From NCBI GenBank assembly GCA_913055135.1, contig CAJXJV010000013.1, positions 1-13,961 of the forward strand: 13,961 bases of DNA. Direction: 5' to 3'. The notes beneath the pieces were generated by a model that was not told the origin of the DNA, searched no databases, and saw only the letters and a program-made list of their open reading frames with translations. How positions within the stretch are numbered: position 1 is the stretch's first letter; every line of letters starts with the position of its first letter. The DNA is from an uncultured Desulfurobacterium sp. (GTDB taxonomy: Bacteria; Aquificota; Aquificia; Desulfurobacteriales; Desulfurobacteriaceae). The position numbers and the translations under genes were made by a program. Positions 7,288 through 13,961 of this stretch are shown one piece after another.

Positions 7288-9443
7288 AAAGTTCCTTTTT
7301 CTTTTACATGTTCTATAAACCTTCTGTAAGTTTTGTGGTTTGAGAGTGTTTCTGCGTTTCCTATCGCTATGAGCTTTCTTTTCGGTCTTGTTATTGCAAC
7401 GTTGAGTCTTCTTAAATCCCTCAGAAAACCTATCTCGCCTTCATCGTTTGAACGAACAAAGGAGATGATGATTGCTTCTTTCTCCCTTCCCTGAAATCCA
7501 TCGACAGAATTAACTTCCACTTTCAGATTTCTTTCGATTAGAAGTTGTTTAATAAGTTTTACCTGAGCAGCATACGGCGTGATTATTCCGATGTCCTTTT
7601 TGTCAAGCCCCATTCTGTGAAGTTCTTCAGCTATCGCAACTGCTAACTTTGCTTCTTCATAGTTTTCATAAGAGGTTGAACCTTCGGGCTGGAATTCGTA
7701 AGCGTTTATGGTTGATGTGTCAAGGAATGCAAGAGGTTCTTCTGGGTTAAGAATCTCCTTGAACTTCTCAGGTTCTTTTAAGTTGAAGTCAGCAAGTGTA
7801 TGTTTTTTAACCGTTTCTGCTGCTTTTAGTTTTCCTCCATAGAACTCTCTGTTTGGAAACTCCATAATTTTCTCATTCATTCTGTACTGAATCTGGAGCA
7901 TTGAGGAGAGCTCTGGATGCTTGTTTATGAGCCTTTCAAAAAGCGTCTTCTCAAGTTCTTTCGCCTCTTCACTTGTTACGGTTGGCGGAAGCTGTTTGTG
8001 GTCTCCAGCAATGAAAAACCTGTCTGCTTTCATTATTGGAATTAAAGTTGATGGTTCAACCTGTTGACTTCCCTCATCTATTACTGCAACGTCAAAGTGG
8101 AAGCCTTCAAGGAGCTCTGACTTAACCATTGAGTTTGTTGAAATTACAACATCGGCATTTGTGATTATCTCTCTCAGAACTATCGATTCCATTTCTTTTA
8201 AAGCTTTTATCCTGACATCAATTTCATAGTTTGTAAGAATCCAGTTTGCCATTGATCTCATAGTCTTCTTAGGAACTCCTCTAAAACTCTTACCCTTTCT
8301 TCCAAAGTAAACTATTTCATCATCGCTCATGCCTCTCCTTAACTGAGGAGCGGGCTTTGTAAACTGGTCTCTTTTTGCTATCAGTTCCCTTACTTTTTCC
8401 CAGCCTTCTTTTATCTTCAGGGTTTTCTCATGCTCTTCGTAAAGGGCATAAATCGAGAATTTTTCAAGCTCTTCAAGAACTCTGGCAGGATGACCAATTC
8501 TTACAAGTTTCAATTCAGGATACTTTGAAAGATTCAGGAGAATATTATCCGCTGCAATATTTGAGTCAGCAGTTGCAAGAACTTTGTTACCTCTTTTAAC
8601 AAGTTGAACAATCAATTCTGTAATTGTGCTTGTTTTCCCTGTTCCCGGTGGTCCATGGATGAGATAAAAGTCCTTTGCTCCAAGAGCTTTCTTTACAGCG
8701 TTTATCTGAGTTTCGTTGAGCCTTTTATCAACAACTTCAAACTCTTCTTCTTTTGCTTCTGCTGGTTCTTTAAGTCCAAGAATGACATTTCTTAACTCTC
8801 TCTGTCTAAGAGTAGCGTGGCGCAAGCCCTCAAGGTTCTCTTCCATTCTCTTGAACGTTACGTCATTGACGTAGAGGTCAATTCTCACTCCCTTTTTGTA
8901 AACCCAGTTGGGAGGCTTATTATCAAATGCAACAGTTATTGTCTTTTCTGTAATTCTTATAACAGTTCCAAGTAGATTACTCTTTAAAGGATTTCCCCTG
9001 CTTACAAGGACAATATCTCCTGTTCCAATTTCGGTCTCTATCGGTTTCTCTCTCCAGAATCTGACAAGGTGTAGGTGAAACTTTGTCCCTGCTTTTGTTC
9101 CTTTCAAATCCAAGATTGCCCTGCCAAGGAGTTCCCTTTCTCTTTCTGAAAGTTTTCTAATTTCCGCTTCCTGAGCTTCAATCTCCGCAAGTCTCTCTAT
9201 GTCGATGAGGTACTTGAATTTCTCAACGTAGTTGTGGACTGTAACAATTTCGTTAACGGTCTCTTTATCGGGGATAAGCTCTTTGTAAACTTTACACAAG
9301 TGTTCGTCTTTGAGGAATATCAAAGTTGAACCGTTGGCAGTATAAACGGATTTGATATCATGTTTTCTCAGACCAAGAGACTTAAGTTCTCTCTGAAGTC
9401 TTTTCCCTTCAAGAATCCCTTCAAGAAGAATTGGCATATTCAC
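7284..9443 (-). CDS. superfamily 1B DNA/RNA helicase of the IGHMBP2/SMUBP-2 (Upf1-like) type
   Basis: A 719-residue Upf1-like helicase expected to unwind DNA or RNA 5' to 3' with ATP. SF1 motifs appear in order: Q-motif region RLNETQINAV (241-250), Walker A GPPGTGKTST (264-273), Walker B/motif II DEGSQ (456-460), motif III GDHKQLPPTV (480-489), motif IV QYRMN (519-523), motif V VDGFQGREKEAII and motif VI NVAITRPKRKL near the C-terminus. A beta-barrel (1B) domain precedes the motor (GDIVLVSRG, about 142-150). The first 70 or so residues extend beyond where archaeal and bacterial relatives usually begin (the YVEKFKYLIDIE stretch at 72) and are unrecognised. The GTG start overlaps the glmM stop (GTGA), and an ATG lies two codons on. 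It is the last gene of the folP-cdaA-cdaR-glmM operon. Cellular role unknown. Confidence 0.9.
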   Translation of the reverse strand: MNMPILLEGILEGKRLQRELKSLGLRKHDIKSVYTANGSTLIFLKDEHLCKVYKELIPDKETVNEIVTVHNYVEKFKYLIDIERLAEIEAQEAEIRKLSERERELLGRAILDLKGTKAGTKFHLHLVRFWREKPIETEIGTGDIVLVSRGNPLKSNLLGTVIRITEKTITVAFDNKPPNWVYKKGVRIDLYVNDVTFKRMEENLEGLRHATLRQRELRNVILGLKEPAEAKEEEFEVVDKRLNETQINAVKKALGAKDFYLIHGPPGTGKTSTITELIVQLVKRGNKVLATADSNIAADNILLNLSKYPELKLVRIGHPARVLEELEKFSIYALYEEHEKTLKIKEGWEKVRELIAKRDQFTKPAPQLRRGMSDDEIVYFGRKGKSFRGVPKKTMRSMANWILTNYEIDVRIKALKEMESIVLREIITNADVVISTNSMVKSELLEGFHFDVAVIDEGSQQVEPSTLIPIMKADRFFIAGDHKQLPPTVTSEEAKELEKTLFERLINKHPELSSMLQIQYRMNEKIMEFPNREFYGGKLKAAETVKKHTLADFNLKEPEKFKEILNPEEPLAFLDTSTINAYEFQPEGSTSYENYEEAKLAVAIAEELHRMGLDKKDIGIITPYAAQVKLIKQLLIERNLKVEVNSVDGFQGREKEAIIISFVRSNDEGEIGFLRDLRRLNVAITRPKRKLIAIGNAETLSNHKTYRRFIEHVKEKGTF

Positions 9444-10792
9444 CCCTCAACTATACCTTCTTTTCTTATTGCTTCTTCTATAAGTTCTACTATCTCTTCA
9501 ATCAGCTTTTCATCATCTGCTTCAACCATAATCCTGATAAGAGGTTCTGTCCCTGAATATCTTACAAGGACCCTACCTCTTCCTTCCATACGTTTCTCAG
9601 CTTGGTCTATTGCCTCTCTAACCTTTTCCATCTTTTCTATTGGCTTTTTCTCTTTAACTTTCAGGTTCTTGAGCTTTTGAGGGTACTTTTTCATCATGTT
9701 GGCAAGCTGACTTAGTGGTTTCCTTGTCGATTTCACAATGGATGCAAGGATAACGGAAGTTAGCAAACCATCACCTGTTTCAAGGAAATCTCTGAGAATT
9801 ATGTGTCCTGACTGTTCACCCCCTACGAGAGCTTCCGTTTCTACCATCTTTTCAGAAACGAGTCTATCTCCGACGTTCGTTCTTATGAGGTTTATACCGA
9901 GCTCTTTTAGAAAGAGCTCAAGCCCTATGTTACTCATAACAGTTGCAACAACGGTTTTGTTTCTGTCCATGTAGTGGGCTGCAAGGATTGCCATTATCTG
10001 GTCGCCATCGACGATTTCTCCATTTTCATCAACAGCGATACACCTGTCTCCATCACCGTCATAGGCAAATCCTATGTGAAGTTTTAAATCCTTGACTTTT
10101 GATGCAATAAAAGCGGGAGATGTTGCACCGCAAGCTTCATTGATGTTCAATCCATCAGGTTCAGCATTGAAGACGAAAACCTTTGCGCCTAAGGCTTTGA
10201 ATATTTCTGGAGCTATCTTGAATGTTGCACCGTTTGCGCAGTCGATTCCTATCTTGAGTCCGGCAAGGTACCTGCCTGCTGACTCTAAGAACTTTTCGTA
10301 ACCTTCTACAAGGTTTTCTCCATCAAAGACTCTTCCGATATTTTCAGGAGACGCTTTAGGGAGCTCAAACTTATTAAAGATAACAAGTTCGAGAGATGCC
10401 TCTTCTACCTCTGAAAACTTTCTTCCTTCTCTGTTGAAGAACTTTAAACCGTTGTATTCGTACGGGTTATGGGAAGCAGAAATCATTACTCCGCCAGATA
10501 GATTCCCTTCTCTAATGAAGAAGGAGATAGCAGGTGTGGGAACGACATCAACATCAATCACATCTACACCGGTTGAAGTTAGTCCACTTATAAACGCGGT
10601 TTTAATCATGTCAGAGGAAAGTCTTGTGTCTTTTCCGACAACTACTGTGTATTTTTCTTCTGGGAATTTGGAATTGAGGTAAACTCCGTAGGCTATTCCT
10701 ATTTTTTGAACCATTTCAGGTGTTAAAGGATACCTGTTGGCAATTCCTCTAATGCCATCTGTTCCAAACAGTCTCCTCTTTGGGGTATTCAT
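9440..10792 (-). CDS. glmM: phosphoglucosamine mutase GlmM
   Basis: A 450-residue alpha-D-phosphohexomutase that converts glucosamine-6-phosphate to glucosamine-1-phosphate, the step feeding UDP-GlcNAc for peptidoglycan and lipopolysaccharide. The four family signatures are intact: N-terminal RRLFGTDGIRG; the phosphoserine loop ISASHNPYEYNG with Ser107 as the catalytic serine; the Mg-binding loop DGDGDR with D245, D247 and D249; the sugar-binding GEQSGH; and the phosphate-binding RYSGTEPLIRIMVEA near the C-terminus. FGTDGIRG and GEQSGH distinguish it from phosphomannomutases. It overlaps the cdaR stop by 4 nt upstream and the helicase start by 4 nt downstream. In Firmicutes GlmM binds and restrains CdaA, and the gene order here preserves that association. 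Confidence 0.96.
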   Translation of the reverse strand: MNTPKRRLFGTDGIRGIANRYPLTPEMVQKIGIAYGVYLNSKFPEEKYTVVVGKDTRLSSDMIKTAFISGLTSTGVDVIDVDVVPTPAISFFIREGNLSGGVMISASHNPYEYNGLKFFNREGRKFSEVEEASLELVIFNKFELPKASPENIGRVFDGENLVEGYEKFLESAGRYLAGLKIGIDCANGATFKIAPEIFKALGAKVFVFNAEPDGLNINEACGATSPAFIASKVKDLKLHIGFAYDGDGDRCIAVDENGEIVDGDQIMAILAAHYMDRNKTVVATVMSNIGLELFLKELGINLIRTNVGDRLVSEKMVETEALVGGEQSGHIILRDFLETGDGLLTSVILASIVKSTRKPLSQLANMMKKYPQKLKNLKVKEKKPIEKMEKVREAIDQAEKRMEGRGRVLVRYSGTEPLIRIMVEADDEKLIEEIVELIEEAIRKEGIVEG

Positions 10793-11433
10793 CTTCCCTC
10801 CTGTTTCGTTCTGATTATCAGCTTTACTCTATCGGGTTCTACTCTGAACTTGCTGACAATATTCAGGTAAATTTCGGCGTTTCCCTTTATACTCGAGAGG
10901 TCTATCTTCTCGGTTTTGACTAAGTGTACTTCCTTTTTCCTTTTTTCTGGTACGTAAACTATAACGTAGTTTGGTGAGAGAATCAGCTTGAGGTTTCTCC
11001 TTATTCCAGTTGCTTCCAATTTTACAGGAACCACTTTTTTTATGAGCTTCTCAACTTTAACATCTATATACTTGGGATTTACTTTTTTTACCTTGGCTGA
11101 GGAGACAGGAAGCAAAATGTTCTCTTCTTTAAGTTCGACTCTTCCTTTGCCATTTTCTTTCAAGCTTAGTTCTTTTGGCATGAGAACGTTAACCTGTCCT
11201 TTCTCTCTGAGAATGAGCAGATCCTTTCTGTAACCCTCGACTGTCAGTTCTATTTCCTTAGGGGAATAGTCAACTACCTCGTAGTTCCCCGTTGGAATAG
11301 GATTTATACTAACCCTGATTTCAGCCTCTGTAATCTCCTTGTTTGTAGCAAGAAGCCAGAGCAGAATGGCAAAAACAAAAGCAAGAACCTTATAGTGGAA
11401 CTTGTAGAAGATAAAGTCAAGTATTCCCTTCAT
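10789..11433 (-). CDS. cdaR: YbbR-like protein, CdaA regulator CdaR (short form)
   Basis: A 214-residue membrane-anchored extracytoplasmic protein. CdaR regulates the diadenylate cyclase CdaA through its membrane and YbbR domains. The N-terminus is cytoplasmic and short, with one transmembrane segment (KVLAFVFAILLWLLATNKE, about residues 15-30), then beta-rich YbbR-type repeats (NYEVVDYSPKEIELTVEG and NPKYIDVKVEKLIKKVVPVKLE). Firmicute CdaR has four YbbR domains; there is room here for only about two. The ATG at 11433 is preferred over an in-frame start at 11454, because AAGAGGAGAA immediately precedes it and the membrane protein then begins MKGILDFIFYKF. It overlaps the end of cdaA by 17 nt and the start of glmM by 4 nt, which is itself strong support for the identification. 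Confidence 0.85.
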   Translation of the reverse strand: MKGILDFIFYKFHYKVLAFVFAILLWLLATNKEITEAEIRVSINPIPTGNYEVVDYSPKEIELTVEGYRKDLLILREKGQVNVLMPKELSLKENGKGRVELKEENILLPVSSAKVKKVNPKYIDVKVEKLIKKVVPVKLEATGIRRNLKLILSPNYVIVYVPEKRKKEVHLVKTEKIDLSSIKGNAEIYLNIVSKFRVEPDRVKLIIRTKQEGR

Positions 11434-12229
11434 TTCTCCTCTTGAGGTAGCCAAAGAGATTTTTCCTTTCCGAGGGCTTCTTCACAAGTAGTCCTTTCAG
11501 TACCTTCTTTAATTTTTGCGGATCGAGGTTTTTAATCAACTTACCTGTGTAAGAAACTGAAACTGCCCCTGTCTCTTCAGATATTACTACAACCACAGCA
11601 TCGGTTTCCTCTGTAATTCCTATTGCTGCTCTGTGTCTTGTTCCAACTGTTTGAGGAAGATTAGGATTTAGAGAAAGTGGTAGAAAAGCACCAGCTTTGT
11701 AGATTTTATCCCTCCTTATGATTGTTGCCCCGTCGTGAAGAGGTGTCCCAGGCCAGAAAATAGTTATGAGGAGCTCCTTGGAGACATTTCCATCGATTAT
11801 TGTCCCTGCTTCAACGTAGTTATCGAGGTTTATATCTCTCTCTATCACGATTAAAGCCCCTATTCTGTCCTCGGACATGGAGGCAGAAGCCCTGACGATT
11901 TCCTCTATGACCTTTTCTGCCTCTTCTTCTGAAGAGAAACTACCAAACTGTTTTTCCCCTATCCTTGCTAAAATTCTCCTGATTTCGGGTTGGAAGATAA
12001 CTAACAGTGCAAATATTCCAATGGTTATCAGATTGTTGAAGATGAAGGAGAGTGTGTAGAAGTGAAAGAACTTTGCTATTACGCTGAAAATTAATAGCAT
12101 TAAAAGTCCTATGAGAATCTGAATGGCTCTTGTTTCAGAAAGATAAACAAAGATTCTGTAAATAAGAAAAGCTACTATCAGTATGTCTATAACGTCCCAT
12201 AGAGTAATTTTCGGTATGGTCTCTAACAA
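11417..12229 (-). CDS. cdaA: diadenylate cyclase CdaA (c-di-AMP synthase)
   Basis: A 270-residue inner-membrane enzyme that joins two ATP into cyclic di-AMP. Three hydrophobic segments (about 12-30, 37-55 and 62-80) anchor it. The DAC domain follows from about residue 100. Its two catalytic motifs are intact: DGA at 166-168 (PLHDGATII) and RHR at 198-200 (GTRHRAAIG). The architecture of three N-terminal TM helices plus DAC separates CdaA from soluble DisA. The start is TTG at 12229, four nt after GGAGG; this start overlaps the folP TAG, consistent with coupled translation. The C-terminal tail (about 230-270) is basic. It lies directly before cdaR and glmM, the conserved c-di-AMP control cluster. 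Confident call. Confidence 0.94.
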   Translation of the reverse strand: MLETIPKITLWDVIDILIVAFLIYRIFVYLSETRAIQILIGLLMLLIFSVIAKFFHFYTLSFIFNNLITIGIFALLVIFQPEIRRILARIGEKQFGSFSSEEEAEKVIEEIVRASASMSEDRIGALIVIERDINLDNYVEAGTIIDGNVSKELLITIFWPGTPLHDGATIIRRDKIYKAGAFLPLSLNPNLPQTVGTRHRAAIGITEETDAVVVVISEETGAVSVSYTGKLIKNLDPQKLKKVLKGLLVKKPSERKNLFGYLKRRNEGNT

Positions 12230-13430
12230 TTGACCTCCTCTATGGCGAGAAGGATATCAAGAAAGCTCTTTGTTTCTTTGACGTCGTGAACTCTCACTAT
12301 TTTTGCTCCTCTGATTATTGAAGCATAGATGGATGCAAGAGTTCCTTCTAACCTTTTTTTAGGGTCACTTTCACCTGTAATTGCTCCGATAAAGCTTTTT
12401 CTGGAAGTTCCGATAAGAATTGGAAGTCCCAATACTTTAAACTCTGAAAGTCTTTTCAAGATACTAAGGTTATCTTTTAGTCGTTTTCCAAAACCTATCC
12501 CCGGATCTATTATAAGCTGTTCTTCTTTAACTCCCTTTTCCTTTGCATCTTCAATGGTTTTCTCAAAATACTGAATGATTTCCCTTACAACATCTTCATA
12601 GTATGGGTTTTTCTGCATATCCTTTGGTGTTCCCTTTATGTGCATTATCACTGCTGGACAGCCCCGTTTAGCCACGAGTTCTGCCATTTTCGGGTCAAAG
12701 TGAAAGCCACTGATGTCATTGACTATGTCTGCTCCAGCGTCAAGTGCCTTTTCTGCCACCTCCGATTTGTAGGTATCGATTGATATGAAGAATTTGTCGC
12801 CAAGTTTTTTTCTTATCTCTTCAATGACAGGAATAGTTCGTCTGATCTCCTCTTTTAGAGGTACAGGTTCAGAACCGGGTCTTGTTGATTCTCCTCCTAT
12901 GTCTATTATACTGGCACCGTTTTCAAGCATTTCCTCGCAGTGCTTTACTGCTCTATCGATTGAAAGGAACTCTCCTCCATCAGAGAAAGAGTCGGGAGTG
13001 ACGTTCAGGATTCCCATTATGGCCGGCTTTTTAAGGTTGAGTTCCTTTCCTCTATAACTGATGATAAATTCTCCTTTTGAGTAGTTTCTCAGTACTTCTT
13101 CAAGTTTTTCTGCAAGCTGCTTTAATCCAAATGGTTGTAGTTTTAACTTATCTATAAGTCTTGAAAGGCTTCTTTCTGTAGCCATCAAGAGAACCGTGCA
13201 GGTTCCTTTCTCAAACAGTGAGGCTTTTCTGGGAACACCACAGTCCCCACCAGCAGATATTGCATCCTGCTTGAGAATGTTGGCAGCTCTTGTATCAATT
13301 CCCGATATTTCTATATTAAGGGTAAAAGCTTTCGATGACAGGATTTCTGCTCCAGCTTCCGTATTACCTATTAAGAGAAGATACCTTTTGAGCTCCTCTT
13401 TGTCTTTGAATTCTCTTATTGTACGAACAT
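12223..13430 (-). CDS. folP: dihydropteroate synthase FolP with N-terminal extension domain; start region appears frameshifted
   Basis: FolP condenses p-aminobenzoate with dihydropterin pyrophosphate to give dihydropteroate, the sulfonamide-target step of folate synthesis. The TIM-barrel core carries all signatures: GILNVTPDSFSDGG, IDIGGESTRPGS, VNDISGF, IDPGIGFGKRLKDN and GTSRKSF. The frame stays open through about 80 further codons upstream of the first usable start (TTG at 13188). It encodes a domain (TRAANILKQDAISAGGD, then VLLMATERSLSRLIDKL) of the type that precedes the barrel in the roughly 400-residue FolP proteins of clostridia and other thermophiles. The natural ATG (13430-13428), with GGAAAGG 9 nt upstream, is one base out of frame; one extra G would give MVRTIREF and a protein of about 402 residues. 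As written, translation might begin at 13188, giving 321 residues that still include the core. It leads the cdaA-cdaR-glmM operon. Confidence 0.87.
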
Positions 13431-13437
13431 CAGTTCA
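13420..13437 (-). other. apparent one-base lesion at the folP start codon
   Basis: On the minus strand the ATG at 13430-13428 reads Met-Phe-Val-Gln-stop, while the folP frame reads Thr-Asp-Val-Arg-Thr-Ile-Arg just after a TGA at 13437-13435. No ATG, GTG or TTG exists in the folP frame between that TGA and the TTG at 13188. Adding one G after the ATG restores ATG-GTT-CGT-ACA in frame with a well-placed ribosome-binding site. No slippery heptamer is visible, so programmed frameshifting is unlikely. Confidence 0.6.
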
Positions 13438-13461
13438 AACCTTTCCGATGGTGAAATTACA

Positions 13462-13467
13462 CTTATA
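13462..13467 (-). promoter_or_regulatory. possible -10 element for the folP operon
   Basis: The minus strand reads TATAAG here (five of six to TATAAT), about 32 nt before the presumed folP ATG. The -35 region 17 nt upstream is not recognisable. It is the best promoter candidate for the five-gene minus-strand operon and lies back to back with the promoter of the small plus-strand gene. Confidence 0.3.
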
Positions 13468-13489
13468 ATTTATCACAGAAGAAAAGAGT

Positions 13490-13514
13490 TGGAAGTGCAT
13501 TTTTGCGTTTTCCA
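13490..13514. repeat. imperfect inverted repeat between the divergent folP and small-gene promoters
   Basis: TGGAA-GT-GCA, then TTTT, then TGC-GTT-TTCCA can fold into a hairpin with paired ends and paired loop-proximal bases around a small internal loop. It lies upstream of the perfect repeat at 13525-13558. It might be an additional protein-binding site or chance in AT-rich DNA. Confidence 0.25.
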
Positions 13515-13524
13515 GAATTCTTTC

Positions 13525-13558
13525 AATGTCCAACTTTTTATAGATAATGTTGGACATT
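13525..13558 (+). promoter_or_regulatory. perfect 10-bp inverted repeat overlapping the -35 box, probable operator
   Basis: AATGTCCAAC (13525-13534) and GTTGGACATT (13549-13558) are exact reverse complements separated by 14 nt. The centre-to-centre distance of the arms is 24 bp, a little over two helical turns, suiting a dimeric regulator. The right arm contains the -35 box of the small plus-strand gene, so a bound protein would block transcription. A related half-site GTTGGA occurs at 13488-13493. A T-rich stretch follows the right arm, so a terminator reading is possible but less likely given the long loop and the promoter overlap. Confidence 0.55.
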
Positions 13559-13578
13559 TTTTCTTATTTGCATATATT
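13550..13578 (+). promoter_or_regulatory. promoter of the small two-gene module
   Basis: TTGGAC (13550-13555) and TATATT (13573-13578) are separated by exactly 17 nt; the -10 matches consensus at five of six positions. Transcription would begin near 13585, leaving a leader of about 25 nt that carries GGAGGT at 13599-13604, five nt before the ATG of the small gene. Confidence 0.55.
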
Positions 13579-13608
13579 GGTGATTAAACAATCTTTACGG
13601 AGGTAAGT

Positions 13609-13914
13609 ATGGAAACAGTAGAGAAGAGAAAAACTTCCTTAAAGGAATTATTGGGGAATAGAAGGCTTTCTTTCAAAAATATGGATGAGTTGGAAAAGTG
13701 GATGAGAGAAAATGTGGTAGAGAAGGGTAAAAGAGAAATAGTGAAGAATCCATCAAAAGCTTTTAAAGAAAGCGTGATTATTGTAACAGATAGAAAGAAG
13801 CCTGAAGGAGTGTTTATTAACTTGAAAAATGCCAATAAACTTCCTCCAGAAATACAGGCTTTTCTATTTATGGCTCTCAATGCTGTAGGTTGTAAATACC
13901 TTTTGAGGGGGTAA
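13609..13914 (+). CDS. small unrecognised protein, first gene of a possible two-gene (toxin-antitoxin-like) module
   Basis: A 101-residue, strongly basic protein I do not recognise. The N-terminal half (METVEKRKTSLKELLGNRR, then SFKNMDELEKWMRENVVEKG) is charged and likely helical. The second half begins with a short strand (ESVIIVTDRKKPEGVFI) and ends in a hydrophobic stretch (IQAFLFMALNAVG) and LLRG; it has no signal peptide or clear membrane segment. It is well supported as a real gene: promoter at 13550-13578, GGAGGT ribosome-binding site, ATG start, and a second gene starting 5 nt after its stop. The operator-like inverted repeat in its promoter and its small size fit an autoregulated antitoxin or repressor, but no DNA-binding motif can be named. 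Function is unknown. Confidence 0.7.
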   Translation: METVEKRKTSLKELLGNRRLSFKNMDELEKWMRENVVEKGKREIVKNPSKAFKESVIIVTDRKKPEGVFINLKNANKLPPEIQAFLFMALNAVGCKYLLRG

Positions 13915-13918
13915 AAGG

Positions 13919-13961
13919 TTGGAAGAAAATGTAGTAGTTGTTGTTGACTCATCAAAACTGA
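13919..13961 (+). CDS. start of a second module gene, cut by window edge
   Basis: Only 14 codons are visible. The TTG start (13919) has GAGGGGG at 13905-13911, seven nt upstream, inside the end of the preceding gene, so the two are translated together. The protein begins M-EENVVVVVDSSKL. A short hydrophobic strand ending in Asp-Ser-Ser near the N-terminus is how PIN-domain ribonucleases (VapC-like) often start, with the Asp as a metal ligand. Fourteen residues are too few to decide, and many other folds begin this way. Confidence 0.45.
   Translation, partial: MEENVVVVVDSSKL

Noticed and set aside
8375..8795. Plus-strand open frames inside the helicase gene, and similar antisense frames elsewhere
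   Set aside because: They lie wholly within a strongly conserved gene on the other strand, lack ribosome-binding sites and have low-complexity Ser/Phe/Leu-rich translations typical of antisense shadows.
11434..11454. Longer cdaR start at 11454
   Set aside because: The ATG at 11433 has a strong AGAGGAG directly upstream and starts the membrane protein at a sensible point; the longer form adds MATSRGE with no supporting signal.
13415..13434. Programmed ribosomal frameshift to express full-length FolP
   Set aside because: A -1 shift within four codons of the start would be needed, and there is no slippery heptamer or obvious downstream stem; a one-base deletion or sequence error explains it more simply.
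13525..13558. Reading the 10-bp inverted repeat as an intrinsic terminator
   Set aside because: The 14-nt loop is large, the stem is AT-rich, no gene ends just before it on the plus strand, and the right arm contains a promoter -35 box.
1..13961. CRISPR array, tRNA/rRNA genes, insertion sequences or prophage genes
   Set aside because: I saw no regularly spaced repeats, no cloverleaf sequence, and no transposase, integrase or phage protein in either strand.

Overview
The window looks like a chromosomal segment of a thermophilic, diderm (Gram-negative type) bacterium, most likely an Aquificota member close to Desulfurobacteriaceae. I infer this from low-to-moderate GC, proteins rich in Lys/Glu, heavy AGA/AGG arginine codon use, a LolA outer-membrane lipoprotein chaperone, and a KamA-family aminomutase beside general housekeeping genes. 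The taxonomic call is inference. Coding density is very high, and many genes overlap by 4 nt at stop/start codons. No stretch longer than about 180 bases lacks a gene.

Left block (1-3031, minus strand): lolA, then a 177-bp spacer holding an unusually GC-rich, structured element and three regularly spaced short palindromes, then a stand-alone Cys-type formate dehydrogenase catalytic subunit that overlaps the start of rsmA (ksgA), which runs off the left edge.

Middle block (3100-7287, plus strand): rsmD, a PTPS/QueD-family gene and uvrC form a tight operon. A KamA-family radical-SAM aminomutase follows with its own promoter-like TATAAT. Its substrate-site residues do not look like those of a lysine enzyme.

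Right block (7284-13430, minus strand): folP, cdaA, cdaR, glmM and an IGHMBP2/SMUBP-2-type SF1 helicase read as one operon with every junction overlapping. It combines the proteobacterial folP-glmM pairing with the Firmicutes cdaA-cdaR-glmM pairing, and so links folate, c-di-AMP and cell-wall precursor synthesis. The helicase ends convergently against kamA with shared stop-codon bases. The folP reading frame continues about 80 codons upstream of its first usable start, and the natural ATG with its ribosome-binding site lies one base out of frame. This is a single-base deletion, a sequencing error or an unusual initiation.

Right edge (13490-13961, plus strand): a small unrecognised gene has a clear promoter whose -35 box lies in one arm of a perfect inverted repeat. 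It is tightly followed by the start of a second gene cut by the window. The layout resembles a self-regulated two-gene module such as a toxin-antitoxin pair, but neither protein is identified.
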